Assembly (NCBI RefSeq): GCF_001613145.1
Contig: NZ_BDBU01000061.1
Location: 1-44,422 of the forward strand
Source of the DNA: Nocardia jejuensis NBRC 103114
GTDB lineage: Bacteria > Actinomycetota > Actinomycetes > Mycobacteriales > Mycobacteriaceae
Length of the DNA: 44,422 bases
Direction: 5' to 3'
Shown here piece by piece: positions 14,053 to 22,314 of the stretch. The position numbers and the translations under genes are program-made. Positions within the stretch are counted from its first letter, which is position 1, and every line of letters begins with the position of its first letter. Under the pieces are notes generated by a model. It was given only the letters and a program-made list of their open reading frames with translations, was not told the DNA's origin and did no database searches.

Positions 14053-15573
14053 TCAGACCAGGCTTGGGCTGTGGATGCCCTGCCAGGCAAGGCGTTTGGG
14101 CTTTTCGGGGTCGTGGACCACTCGGGGTGGCGAGTCGATGATCATGGTCGCGCGCTGGTCTTCGGTGTAGGCGGGCCAGGAGGGCAGGGGTTCGCCGGTG
14201 CGGGCGAAGGCGAGCCAGTTCTGCTGGAATTGTCTTGTGACGGAGAGGAGTCCGCGATAGCCGCCGGCCGCGGTGAGAGCGCGGGCAAAGGTGGGGGAGG
14301 TGCCGAAGACGGGGATCAGGTCGAGGGCGTGCGTCGCGCCGAAGCCGGCCAGATGCAGCGATCGGGGGGCGTAGTCGAAGCGGTAGGCGTACGTCGGGGC
14401 ATGGCGGCTGTGGGCTTCGGTGACGGCCACGGCGGGCCGCCAGAAGGTGAAATCGCCGCCCATGCGGACGGTGACCTTCTTGGCGGGGAAACCGGGATAG
14501 GCGGCTACGACGCGGGATTCGGCGTCGCCGTCCGCGTGCCGCAGGACCGAGCGTATGCGGTCGGGGGTGGTGGGGAGGGTGTCGTCGAAGCGGACGAAGA
14601 GAGTGCCCTCGTCGCGGTTGGTGCCGATGATCAGGGGGACGCGGTGGGCGGTGCCCTCGGTGAAGGCGGCCACCGCCGAGCGCGGCAGGAAATCCTCATC
14701 CACCACGGGCGATACCGGGAAGATGCCCGGCTGATCGCGCATCACGGTGGCCACGGCCTTGTCGACCGCCCGGCGAATGTCGTTGGGGCTCGCGGTGATC
14801 AGGGCCTTCGCGGCGGTTTCCTTCGTCGCGCCCAGGTTTTCGACGCACCGGCGGGCGAACAGCTGCGCGTCGGCTCGGGACGGACCCCAGTCGGCGGGCG
14901 GGCTCTGCGAGATGCCGCGGTGGAACAGGCCCGCGGCGGCGGGCGTCGCGAAGAGGGCGAGCACCGCGTGCGCACCGGCGGATTCACCGAAGATGGTGAC
15001 ATTGTCGGGGTCTCCGCCGAACGCGGCGATATTGCGCTGCACCCATTCCAGGGCCGCGACTTGATCGCGCAGGCCGAGGTTGGAGTCGAATTGCTGCTCG
15101 GGCGTGGAGAATTCGCCGAAATCGACGTAGCCGAACGCTCCCAGGCGGTAGTTCATCGACACCACGATCACGTCGCCGAGCACGGCGAGCCGCGCCCCGG
15201 AATACAGTCCGAGCGCCGACGTGCCGATGAAATAGCCGCCGCCGTGGATGAACACCATGACCGGGCGAGGTGTCGCGGACGGCCCGTTCGGGGCGGTGAC
15301 GTTGAGGGTGAGGCAGTCCTCGCCGGTCGGTTGCTGCCGGCGCGGGCCTATCCGGGCGCCGCTGCGATGCTGCATGGCCGCGAATCCGAATTCGGTCGCG
15401 TCGCGCACCCCGCTCCACGGTGTGACGGGCTGCGGTGCGCGGAACCGGAGTTCACCCACCGGGGCCGCCGCGAAAGGAATGGACCGCCAGCGCGAGACGC
15501 GGCGGCCCCGGGAACCGCGAACGATGCCCTCGGCGGTCGGGATGTCTGTCGTTGCCACCATCTGCACACCCAT
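14053..15573 (-). CDS. type B carboxylesterase
   Basis: A 506-residue alpha/beta hydrolase of the carboxylesterase/para-nitrobenzyl esterase family. Visible motifs: RWRSIPFAAAPVGELRFRAP near the N terminus, EDCLTLNV, oxyanion hole FIHGGGYFIG, nucleophile S198 in IFGESAGAHAV, the acid in GTNRDEGTLF, and the histidine region GATHALDLIPVFG. Length is normal for the family. No signal peptide is seen, so it is probably cytosolic; it should hydrolyse carboxylic esters of modest size. ATG 15573 and ATG 15561 are both possible starts; neither has a clear ribosome-binding site. A strong stem-loop at 15685-15711 separates it from the DUF2630 gene upstream. Confidence 0.93.
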   Translation of the reverse strand: MGVQMVATTDIPTAEGIVRGSRGRRVSRWRSIPFAAAPVGELRFRAPQPVTPWSGVRDATEFGFAAMQHRSGARIGPRRQQPTGEDCLTLNVTAPNGPSATPRPVMVFIHGGGYFIGTSALGLYSGARLAVLGDVIVVSMNYRLGAFGYVDFGEFSTPEQQFDSNLGLRDQVAALEWVQRNIAAFGGDPDNVTIFGESAGAHAVLALFATPAAAGLFHRGISQSPPADWGPSRADAQLFARRCVENLGATKETAAKALITASPNDIRRAVDKAVATVMRDQPGIFPVSPVVDEDFLPRSAVAAFTEGTAHRVPLIIGTNRDEGTLFVRFDDTLPTTPDRIRSVLRHADGDAESRVVAAYPGFPAKKVTVRMGGDFTFWRPAVAVTEAHSRHAPTYAYRFDYAPRSLHLAGFGATHALDLIPVFGTSPTFARALTAAGGYRGLLSVTRQFQQNWLAFARTGEPLPSWPAYTEDQRATMIIDSPPRVVHDPEKPKRLAWQGIHSPSLV

Positions 15574-15684
15574 TTACGTCGTTCGCGTTGCGATTCGCCT
15601 GGCCCGGAGCCCGGCCGGCGCCCGCAGCGGGTGCGGAGCGCGGGTCGTGGCCACCATCTACAAAGGGTAGCGGTGACCGCCGTC

Positions 15685-15711
15685 CCACCGGGAGGACGAA
15701 ATTCCCGGTGG
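15685..15711 (-). terminator. terminator downstream of DUF2630 gene
   Basis: Perfect 9-bp stem CCACCGGGA (15685-15693) with TCCCGGTGG (15703-15711) and a 9-nt loop; the flanks GCCGTC and GACGGC can extend the stem. It lies just after the DUF2630 stop in the direction of transcription. Confidence 0.6.
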
Positions 15712-15727
15712 ACTGACGGCGAACCGG

Positions 15728-15973
15728 TTACTGCAGGTAGCCCTCGACCTGATGGGCCGTGTTGGGCTGGGCCTCGTCGGGGCTGCGGCCCTGATCGATG
15801 CGCGCGCGGCGCTGACGCAGCAGATCCCAGCACTGATCCAGCTGGACCTCGAGGTCGGCCAGCTGGCGACGCTCGGTCTCGGGGTCGAGCTCGCCGCTGG
15901 TGGTCTTGGACCGGAGTTCGTGCTCCCGGTCCACCAGGCTCTTGATGCGCCCGAGGATGTCCTGTTCGCTCAT
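15728..15973 (-). CDS. DUF2630 family protein
   Basis: An 81-residue, highly charged, helical protein starting MSEQDILGRIKSLVDREHEL and ending in AHQVEGYLQ. RRQLADLEVQLDQCWDLLRQ fits the small actinobacterial DUF2630 family of predicted coiled-coil proteins; no biochemical function is known to me. The ATG at 15973 is supported by GCGGAG just upstream. A longer in-frame reading to 16813 only overlaps the MocR gene out of frame. Separated from the MocR stop by about 180 bp. Confidence 0.9.
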   Translation of the reverse strand: MSEQDILGRIKSLVDREHELRSKTTSGELDPETERRQLADLEVQLDQCWDLLRQRRARIDQGRSPDEAQPNTAHQVEGYLQ

Positions 15974-16154
15974 GGGGTCTCCGCTCTGTTTGTCGGAAGC
16001 GAGCCGAAGTGGCCCGTCCTGCCTCACGCGGACCATGCTACGACCGGCTGGTCGAGTGTCCGGCGAACCGCGCTGCCACCTCGCAGGTCGGGCCGGACCT
16101 GTCGCGTCCGCGTGGGTGGGTGTCAGGTCGCCTTCGGCGCCTCGCGGGTGGGGG

Positions 16155-17711
16155 TCAAGTCGCGTCCGCGGCTTTGCGGGATGCTGCCCTGGTGTGGCCG
16201 GATGATGCTGCCTTGGTGCGAACGGCGGATTCAGCCTCGGTGGGACCGGGGGATTCAGCTCCGGTGGGACCGGGGGATTCAGCCCCGGCAAGACCGGACC
16301 GCTGCGCTTCGGACAAGCAGTGCGCCGCGATGCGGACGGCGGTCGGAAGCAGGTGGCTGGGCAGGGCGGCGTAGCCGAGCGAGATCCCGTAGGTGTGGCG
16401 CTCGCCGATGTAGTGACGGGACAGTCCATCCAGGGCGACACCCTGGCCGCGGGCCGCGGACACGGCCGAGTCCTCGGCTGACGCGGTGGGCAGCGGGACC
16501 AGCACGTGCGAACCGGCGTCATCGCCGACCACCTGGAGGCCGTGACCGCGCAACTCCTCGACGACCAGCGCCCGCCGAACCGGCATGTCCCGGCGCAGGC
16601 GGCGCAGATGCCGCGCCAGATCGCCGTGCCGGGCCAGTTCGGCGACCACCTGCTGACCGGCGGGCGCCGGAGAGGTTCCGGTGAGATCGCGATATTCGAG
16701 CACGGCGTCCGTGACCGCGGGGGTCGCGACCAGCCAGCCGACGCCGAGCGTGGGGGACAGGATCTTGCTGGTGGTGCCCAGGTGCACCACCAGATCGGGG
16801 GCGAGGGTCGCAAGCAACGGCAAAGGTGCTGTGTCGTAGCGCAATTCGCCGTCGTAGTCGTCTTCTATGATGAAAGCTCGGGTGCGACGGGCGAATTCGA
16901 CAAGCTCGATACGCCGGGCGGCGGGCATTCGAGCACCCAGCGGAAACTGGTGCGCGGGAGTGCAATACACGGCCTTCACGTCCTCGGGAAGCAGGTCCAC
17001 CCGCAGCCCGTCCGCATCCACCGGAACCGGAACCAACTTCATCCCGGCGGCCCGGAACGCGCCCGCCGCGCGGGAGTATCCGGGATCCTCGATCGCGACG
17101 AGATCACCCGGACGCAGCAGCGCTCCCGCGAGCTCGCCCACCGCGGAACTGGTTCCGGCCGTGGCCAATACGACGGTGCCGCTCCCCGGTCCCAGGCCTC
17201 GATGCCGCAGCAGATGTTCCGCGACCGCCTCGCGATACTCCGCGACCCCGGCTCGATCCTTGCGCACCAGCGGAATTCGATCCGACGCGGCCCGCCACGC
17301 CCGCCGCCACGCGGCCTCGTCCAGGTTCTCGATCGACGGCGCCCCCGCCCCCAGATCCATCATCCCCGCCAGCGGATCCGCGCGGTCCCGCCCATCCGCG
17401 CGAGCCGCCACCGGCGGCGGCGCGGCGGTCAAATACGTCCCCGAACCATGCCGCCCCGTCAGCCACCCCTCGGCATGCAATTGGTCGTATGCCGCGGTGA
17501 TCACGGTACGGCTCACCCCCAGCCGGTTCGCCAGGTCCCGCGACGAGGGCAACCGATCCCCGCTCCGCAGCGCCCCCGCGGTGGCCGCCCCACGCAGCCC
17601 ATCGGCCACCTGCACCGCCAGCGGCGTCACCGCCCCGCGATCAACGCTCAACGGCAGATCCTCGGCCACGACAGACGACCCACCCCGGCGACCCCCTCCG
17701 GACCGTCCCAT
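16155..17711 (-). CDS. MocR/PdxR-type GntR-aminotransferase regulator
   Basis: Winged-helix GntR domain at the N terminus (PLAVQVADGLRGAATAGALR, LPSSRDLANRLGVSRTVITA), then a fold-type I aminotransferase domain: VLATAGTSSAVGELAGALL, EDPGYSRAAGAFRAAG, AFIIEDDYDGELRYD and the PLP-binding lysine K316 in GTTSKILSPTLGVGW. MocR regulators use PLP as a cofactor and often control vitamin B6 or amino-acid metabolism. The last 45 or so residues are an unusual repetitive tail (AESPGPTG units) encoded by a 24-bp repeat. I chose ATG 17711 for a normal N-terminal length; an in-frame GTG at 17774 would add 21 residues and another GTG lies at about 17672. No obvious target gene is adjacent. Confidence 0.88.
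   Translation of the reverse strand: MGRSGGGRRGGSSVVAEDLPLSVDRGAVTPLAVQVADGLRGAATAGALRSGDRLPSSRDLANRLGVSRTVITAAYDQLHAEGWLTGRHGSGTYLTAAPPPVAARADGRDRADPLAGMMDLGAGAPSIENLDEAAWRRAWRAASDRIPLVRKDRAGVAEYREAVAEHLLRHRGLGPGSGTVVLATAGTSSAVGELAGALLRPGDLVAIEDPGYSRAAGAFRAAGMKLVPVPVDADGLRVDLLPEDVKAVYCTPAHQFPLGARMPAARRIELVEFARRTRAFIIEDDYDGELRYDTAPLPLLATLAPDLVVHLGTTSKILSPTLGVGWLVATPAVTDAVLEYRDLTGTSPAPAGQQVVAELARHGDLARHLRRLRRDMPVRRALVVEELRGHGLQVVGDDAGSHVLVPLPTASAEDSAVSAARGQGVALDGLSRHYIGERHTYGISLGYAALPSHLLPTAVRIAAHCLSEAQRSGLAGAESPGPTGAESPGPTEAESAVRTKAASSGHTRAASRKAADAT
16227..16289. repeat. 24-bp tandem repeat inside MocR 3' end
   Basis: Units at 16227-16250 and 16251-16274, then a partial third copy. The period of 24 bp keeps frame and encodes eight-residue AESPGPTG repeats. 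Confidence 0.85.
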
Positions 17712-17905
17712 CCCGGCACCCCGCACGACCTCACCCACAGAATTGGCCCTTCGATCGCTCGGAGAACAGACCACCCCAGCATGCCACTCGCAGGAATCCG
17801 AATCGCCGCAACGATCGCGAGCTCTGTGATTCGCCGGAGCCGGCGTGGCGGTCGCAACAGTCTCGGAGCGGATCTGTCCGAACCACCCCCCAAGTCGATC
17901 CGAGC

Positions 17906-19066
17906 TCAGCGCAGGATCGTGATCTCAGGTTCGGTGGGTGGCTGTTCGAGAACGGTGTCCGTGCGACCACGCAGGAATTTGTCGAACATGGCCGCCACGT
18001 AGGTGCGCACCAGGTGCGCACCACGCCCCGCGGCGATCGGGCCGATGTACCGCGCGGCGGCTGATCGGGCGATGCCCGGCGTGAGCAAGGGCATGTCGGT
18101 GAAGTCGTAGTGGGCCGAATCCCGCATCGTCACTTGGCGTTTCCAGCCGGTGGCCCGTTGCCAGTACGCGTCGAGCGACGGGTTGGCGTCGCCGACCTCC
18201 TCGATCTGCCGGCTCGTCATCACCAGCACCGGCCGGTCCTCGCCCTCGGTGACCGCGCGCCCGAAGTTCTCGTCCACGCCGAGTTGTCCGTCCAGGTCGA
18301 CGGCGGCGGCGATGCGCGGGTCCCCGTGCATGGACTCGACCGCCACCTCACCACCGGAAGAATGCCCGACCGTGCCGATGCGCGCGAGATCGAGCACGGT
18401 GTCGAGCCCGGCGGGCAGTGCACGGCGTTCGGCGTCCGGATTCTCCCCCCGCGCCAGCGTGGTCAACGACTCGAGCACGAGACCGGTGTCGAGTATCCGG
18501 GTATCGATGTACTGCTGTCGCAGCGCGGGAGTGAACCCCTCGGGCGCGTCCGCGTGCGGCACCAGCCGTCCGCTGGGGAACTCGACCGCCTGGCTCTCGT
18601 AGGTGGGATCCATGGTGACCACGACGTATCCGCGGCTCGCGAGATCCTCGGCCAGGCCGGTGCCAAGCAGCCGTGAGACGCCCGCCCCCGGCGAATACAG
18701 GATCACCGGATACGTACCCGCGAGGGCGGGAGCATCGGCGTACGAGTTGGTGAACACTCCCGGCAGCGGGACGCCGACCCGCCGCTCCAGATCGGGGACC
18801 AGGTGGGACGAGAGGTAGCGGGCGCGTGGATAGCGGTCGATATCGGTCGCCGGATAGAAGACCGACACCATGATCTCGCGGGCCAGATCCGGCCGGAACG
18901 GGTCGGCACGCTGACCGTCGACCAGATGGAGAGTCGTTGTGCCGACCGGCAATTGACCCATCGGGCGCGGCAGCACCGTGATGCCGACCGGCGCGGCCTC
19001 CGATATCCCCGCACCCACGGTGAGCAAAGCCGCCGTGCTCACGGCGAGCGCGGCCATTCTGATCAT
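17906..19066 (-). CDS. secreted alpha/beta hydrolase (lipase/PAF-acetylhydrolase-like)
   Basis: A 386-residue protein with a signal peptide (MIRMAALAVSTAALLTVGAG, cleavage probably after ISEAA). The mature part has YPVILYSPGAGVSRLLGTGL (oxyanion loop region), VVVTMDPTYESQAVEFP and nucleophile S237 in GTVGHSSGGEVAVES, followed by DLDGQLG and the late RDSAHYDFTDMPLL with a probable catalytic histidine. This resembles the platelet-activating-factor acetylhydrolase-like branch of serine hydrolases. It would act outside the cytoplasm on ester substrates. ATG 19066 is chosen for GGGGGA 6 nt upstream; the upstream in-frame extension to 19357 has no signal peptide and overlaps the neighbouring gene. 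Confidence 0.88.
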   Translation of the reverse strand: MIRMAALAVSTAALLTVGAGISEAAPVGITVLPRPMGQLPVGTTTLHLVDGQRADPFRPDLAREIMVSVFYPATDIDRYPRARYLSSHLVPDLERRVGVPLPGVFTNSYADAPALAGTYPVILYSPGAGVSRLLGTGLAEDLASRGYVVVTMDPTYESQAVEFPSGRLVPHADAPEGFTPALRQQYIDTRILDTGLVLESLTTLARGENPDAERRALPAGLDTVLDLARIGTVGHSSGGEVAVESMHGDPRIAAAVDLDGQLGVDENFGRAVTEGEDRPVLVMTSRQIEEVGDANPSLDAYWQRATGWKRQVTMRDSAHYDFTDMPLLTPGIARSAAARYIGPIAAGRGAHLVRTYVAAMFDKFLRGRTDTVLEQPPTEPEITILR

Positions 19067-19155
19067 CACAATTCCCCCACCGACATATCGACAAGCCATT
19101 GCATCGCAACGTCTTCGACCCCTGGTGCAGACGCTAACAGCCGGTCGACGCCATG

Positions 19156-19857
19156 TCATGCGGGCGTTCGATCGCGGCGCCGGCCGGGGATCAGCAGATA
19201 CAGGGCCGAGTACAGCGCGAAAGCGATTGTGGTGCAGCGCAGTGCGCTGATCAGGAGGTGGCGGATGCAGTCGTAGAGGCTGATTCGGATCACCGGGTCG
19301 AATGCTGCCAGGAGTGCGCCGATCACGGCGGCCACCGCGAGTCCCGTCAGGATCCATGTGCGCCCTCGGATCGGGGGAGTGGGTTGGGCCGTGCGGTACC
19401 AGCGATGGCTGTACCGGGCGAGGATCAGCAGGCCGATGGCGGAGGAGAGGTGGCCGGTGACGTTGTAGACCCGGTGGGGACCGATTACCGAGTGCCGCAG
19501 CGCTTCCCAGTGCTGGACCGCGAAACCGTCTGTCTGAGTGAAGGAATCCCAGGCCAGGTGGGTCAGGATGCCGACGAGTAGTGCGAGCGCCAGTCGCACG
19601 GGGTCGGGCCGGGGGAGTGTGGCGGCGGTTCGGCCGAGCAGGGCCAGCAGTGGTCGCTGGGCCAGGACGGCGATCGGCAGTAGGCCCGCGGCGATCATGA
19701 GGGTGGCGGGGAGTCCGAGCAGGGAGTGTGTGCCGTCGGGGGCGAAGGCGACGTAGTAGCCCACATCGGGGGCTACGCTGCCCGCGACCAGCCCTGGGAA
19801 CCAGAGTCGGCGGCGTAGCGGCAGCGTCACGGCCGGGTGGGCGAGTGTGAACGGCAC
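19156..19857 (-). CDS. DUF4184 family membrane protein
   Basis: A 233-residue integral membrane protein starting VPFTLAHPAVTLPLRRRLWF, the signature N terminus of DUF4184 (MPFTxSHPA). It then has DVGYYVAFAPDG, THSLLGLPATLMIAAGLLPI, LALLVGILTHLAWDSFTQTD (with conserved H and D residues) and further helices to the C terminus; five to six TM segments are likely. Conserved His/Asp residues recall metal-dependent membrane hydrolases, but no function is established. GTG 19857 is preferred over 19917 because GGGGGA lies 7 nt upstream and it begins the conserved motif. It is divergent from the PNPOx-like gene. Confidence 0.85.
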   Translation of the reverse strand: MPFTLAHPAVTLPLRRRLWFPGLVAGSVAPDVGYYVAFAPDGTHSLLGLPATLMIAAGLLPIAVLAQRPLLALLGRTAATLPRPDPVRLALALLVGILTHLAWDSFTQTDGFAVQHWEALRHSVIGPHRVYNVTGHLSSAIGLLILARYSHRWYRTAQPTPPIRGRTWILTGLAVAAVIGALLAAFDPVIRISLYDCIRHLLISALRCTTIAFALYSALYLLIPGRRRDRTPA

Positions 19858-19888
19858 GGTGTGGTCCCCCGAGTGGTCTGTCGATCTT

Positions 19889-19924
19889 GCGAGGAATTGG
19901 CTATTCAGGAATGCCATTCCTCGC
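19889..19924. promoter_or_regulatory. 9-bp inverted repeat in divergent promoter
   Basis: GCGAGGAAT (19889-19897) and ATTCCTCGC (19916-19924) are perfectly complementary with an 18-bp spacer; inside lies GGAAT-GCC-ATTCC (19908-19920). The site is between the DUF4184 and PNPOx-like genes, directly before the latter's start at 19939. Confidence 0.5.
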
Positions 19925-19938
19925 GCGATGCTGGTCGT

Positions 19939-20625
19939 ATGACCGCTTCGACTCGGGCCCCATTGTCACCGACGCCGCAGAGCACCCTCAAGCGCTCGAA
20001 GGAGCGTGGAGCGACCGATCGCGCCGATCTGGACGCGGTGCTCGATGCCGGACTGCTCTGCCACCTGGGAGTTGTGCTCGGGGGCAAGCCGGTCGTCATT
20101 CCCACGATTTACGGGCGGGACGGGGACACGCTGTATCTGCACGGTTCCACGGGGGCGGGCAATCTGCGCGCCGCGATGACCGGGGACGTATCGGTGGCGG
20201 TGACCCTGGTCGACGGAGTGATCTACGCCCGCTCGGCCATGCACTTCTCGATGAACTATCGCTCGGCCGTGATTCACGCTCGGCCGCACGAGGTTACGGA
20301 CCCCCAGGAGCGCATACGGGCGCTGCGGATCATCGTCGAGCACGCGGCTCCCGGCGCGTGGGACGCGGTGCGTTCACCGAGCAAGAAGGAAATGGCCGCG
20401 ACCCTGGTGCTGGCCCTGGATCTCACCGAGGCGTCCGTGAAATGCCGGACCGGCGGTCCCCGTGACGACGCCTCCGATATCGAGAACGGCGGCGTGTGGG
20501 CCGGGACGCTGCCCATTCGTCAGGTCTTCGACGCGCCTCTCACCTCCGATGACGTGGAGCCGGGAATCGAAGTCCCCGAGCATGTTCGGGCGCGGTTCGC
20601 CGAGTGCGCCGAGGTGATCGGCTGA
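19939..20625 (+). CDS. pyridoxamine 5'-phosphate oxidase-like flavin protein
   Basis: A 228-residue protein of the split-beta-barrel flavin-binding fold. LCHLGVVLGGKPVVIPTIYG, DTLYLHGSTGAGNLRAAMTG and VSVAVTLVDGVIYARSAMHFSMNYRS match the FMN-binding 'NimA-like/PNPOx-related' family (Pfam-type Pyridox_ox_2). Such proteins reduce nitroaromatics or other small molecules, or bind F420 or haem; the true cofactor is not readable. ATG 19939 begins a normal family N terminus (MTASTRAPLSPTPQSTLKRS); the longer reading from 19837 is antisense to the DUF4184 gene. It converges with the acyltransferase-fold gene across a hairpin. Confidence 0.88.
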   Translation: MTASTRAPLSPTPQSTLKRSKERGATDRADLDAVLDAGLLCHLGVVLGGKPVVIPTIYGRDGDTLYLHGSTGAGNLRAAMTGDVSVAVTLVDGVIYARSAMHFSMNYRSAVIHARPHEVTDPQERIRALRIIVEHAAPGAWDAVRSPSKKEMAATLVLALDLTEASVKCRTGGPRDDASDIENGGVWAGTLPIRQVFDAPLTSDDVEPGIEVPEHVRARFAECAEVIG

Positions 20626-20641
20626 GCCGGATCCCGCCTCA

Positions 20642-20674
20642 GGGCCTCACGAAGGCGGGTCCTTCGGGCGGCCC
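20642..20674. terminator. two-stem hairpin between convergent genes
   Basis: Inner stem CGAAGG-CGGGT-CCTTCG (20650-20666) nested in outer GGGCC/GGCCC (20642-20646, 20670-20674). It could terminate the PNPOx-like gene and, from the other strand, the acyltransferase gene. Confidence 0.5.
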
Positions 20675-20728
20675 ACTCCGGCCCGTTGCTCGAATAGAGC
20701 GGCGGGTCGGAATGCGGCGCGCGGCGTC

Positions 20729-21961
20729 TCACCACTCGGTGGCGGGTAGCCCCAGTGCGTCGAGTGTTCTGTGCGCCGAAGCGGTCAGCGCTTCCGCGGT
20801 GGGTATGGCGTCCGGGTCGAGCGACACCAGTGAGAGCGTGTACGTGTCGGCGATGCGGGTGAGGTAGCCCGAGAGCCGGGTGCGGGGCAGTCGTGCGGTG
20901 TCCAAGCCGGGGTGGATGGCCCGCGCGGCGACGCCGGTGCAGGTGTGCGCACCGAGCGAGAGCAGCGAGTCGGGCAGCGTTCCGATATTGGAGCACAGGA
21001 TGTCTCGCTCGCCCGCGCCCTTGGCGAGTGCGTGCGCCCAGCGCTCCGGGACCACCTGCAGGATCTCCTCGGGAATGCCGCCGGGGCTGGTCATCCGATG
21101 CTCGTAGGCTGTACGGGCCTTGCGGCGGATGGTGGCGGGGGTGTCCTGGCGGGTGATGGCGATCTCGGTCATGGCCATGTCGTTGTCCACCCGGGGTTCG
21201 TCACGAGTGTCGACCGGCAGGCTGGCGTCGAGGGACTCGGCGCGAAATCCGCTGTGCCACAGCATCTGTGCCACGACGTACACGAACAGGCTGTTGGCGG
21301 TGCCGTCGTGCGCCACCGCCGCGCGATTCCACTCTCGGGCCGGGATTCGCAATATCGCGCTGTTGGCCGCCGTGGCGGCGGCCGGGGCGGTGCGATCCGG
21401 ACTCGGCTCCGGTCGCCGGGGCAGGCCGCGCCGCAGGGCCCGCGCGGTGCCGCCCAGGACGGTGCCCCACATCTGCCGGGCATCGGCCCAATCCGAGTGG
21501 CCCGCAATCGGAGCCGCGAGCGGGGTGCCCTCGAGGGCGTGGTCGACCGCGAGGGTGAGGGCTCTGCCGTCCGCGAGGGCGTGCGAGCTGGTGAGCGCCA
21601 GCACCGACCCGCCGTCGTCGACCGCGGCCGCCGAGAGTCGCCAGCCGGGACCGCGTTCGGGATCCAGATCGAATCCGCGGCGGTCGGCCCAATCCAGCAG
21701 TGCCGCAGCCGAAATGGGCTGCTCGTTCAGGTCGAGCGGATGCGCCTGCGTATTGACGGTCCAGCGCGGCCGTGCGCCGGGAACGCGCGATCGGCTCACC
21801 CGGCGTCCGAGTGGCCCGGTGCGCAGGGCCTCGTGCACCCGGTGCAGGAGCGCGTGATCCACTCGATCGCTGGTACGCCAGAGTCCCTGCAGGGCGATCG
21901 GGGTACCCATACCCCGGTGCGCCCGCAGGAAGATCTCGTCCACCACGCTCAGTCGATCCAT
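20729..21961 (-). CDS. CoA-dependent acyltransferase-fold protein (WS/DGAT or PapA-like)
   Basis: A 410-residue protein with the overall plan of the condensation/WS-DGAT/PapA superfamily: MDRLSVVDEIFLRAHRGMGT at the start as in wax-ester synthases, the H127-x3-D131-G catalytic motif in TSSHALADGRAL (the first His of HHxxxDG is Ser), and the late PVDTRDEPRVDNDMAMTEIA and ILCSNIGTLPDSL segments that take the place of the DFGWG region. The catalytic histidine is present, so esterification or thioester exchange is plausible, perhaps lipid or polyketide acylation; specificity unknown. ATG 21961 has a TACGCT box 9 nt upstream. The gene stands alone between a convergent gene and a noncoding tandem-repeat region. 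Confidence 0.8.
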   Translation of the reverse strand: MDRLSVVDEIFLRAHRGMGTPIALQGLWRTSDRVDHALLHRVHEALRTGPLGRRVSRSRVPGARPRWTVNTQAHPLDLNEQPISAAALLDWADRRGFDLDPERGPGWRLSAAAVDDGGSVLALTSSHALADGRALTLAVDHALEGTPLAAPIAGHSDWADARQMWGTVLGGTARALRRGLPRRPEPSPDRTAPAAATAANSAILRIPAREWNRAAVAHDGTANSLFVYVVAQMLWHSGFRAESLDASLPVDTRDEPRVDNDMAMTEIAITRQDTPATIRRKARTAYEHRMTSPGGIPEEILQVVPERWAHALAKGAGERDILCSNIGTLPDSLLSLGAHTCTGVAARAIHPGLDTARLPRTRLSGYLTRIADTYTLSLVSLDPDAIPTAEALTASAHRTLDALGLPATEW

Positions 21962-22314
21962 CGGACGACAAGCGTACCGATCGGTCCCATGACACGCCTA
22001 CGCCGACGCAATACCGCCGCCGACGCAGTCACGCCGAGCGCGGCACGGAGTCGCGCGGAGTGCCTGTTCGCCCCGGCCACCGCTGGGTCCGGCCGGGTCT
22101 GCGGACTGTCTGCTCGAGCTGAATGCCGCTGGGTCCGGCCGGGTCTGCGGACTGCCTGCTCGAGCCGAATACCGCTGGATCCGACTGGGTCTGCGGTGTA
22201 TCCGCTCGAACCGAACGCCGTCTTGGCCGAGCGGCGTCTGCGGCTGGTCGGTGGCACGAAGGTGGATCCGCGCCACTGTCGTCCCGCCTCCAGGACGGCC
22301 GAGAGGCCCGCCGA
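21962..22314. other. 353-bp intergenic region with tandem repeat
   Basis: Upstream of the acyltransferase-fold gene and downstream of the enoyl-CoA hydratase gene (both on the minus strand). Apart from the promoter of the former (TACGCT at 21971-21976) it is largely occupied by the 46-bp repeat array. All long readings through it are repeat artefacts in several frames. Confidence 0.7.
22080..22249. repeat. 46-bp tandem repeat, 3.7 copies
   Basis: Full units at 22080-22125, 22126-22171 and 22172-22217, then a degenerate partial unit to about 22249; a decayed half unit precedes it (about 22048-22079). Each unit starts CCGCTGGGTC and contains GGGTCTGCGGACTG and CTGCTCGAGC. The period is not a multiple of three, so the array is noncoding. 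It looks like a VNTR-type locus. Confidence 0.9.

Noticed and set aside
22048..22249. CRISPR array
   Set aside because: The units are contiguous tandem copies of 46 bp with no unique spacers and no cas genes nearby.
21998..22276. Small proteins encoded by the tandem-repeat region
   Set aside because: The period of 46 bp shifts frame at every unit and several frames are open in both directions, so the ORFs are repeat artefacts.
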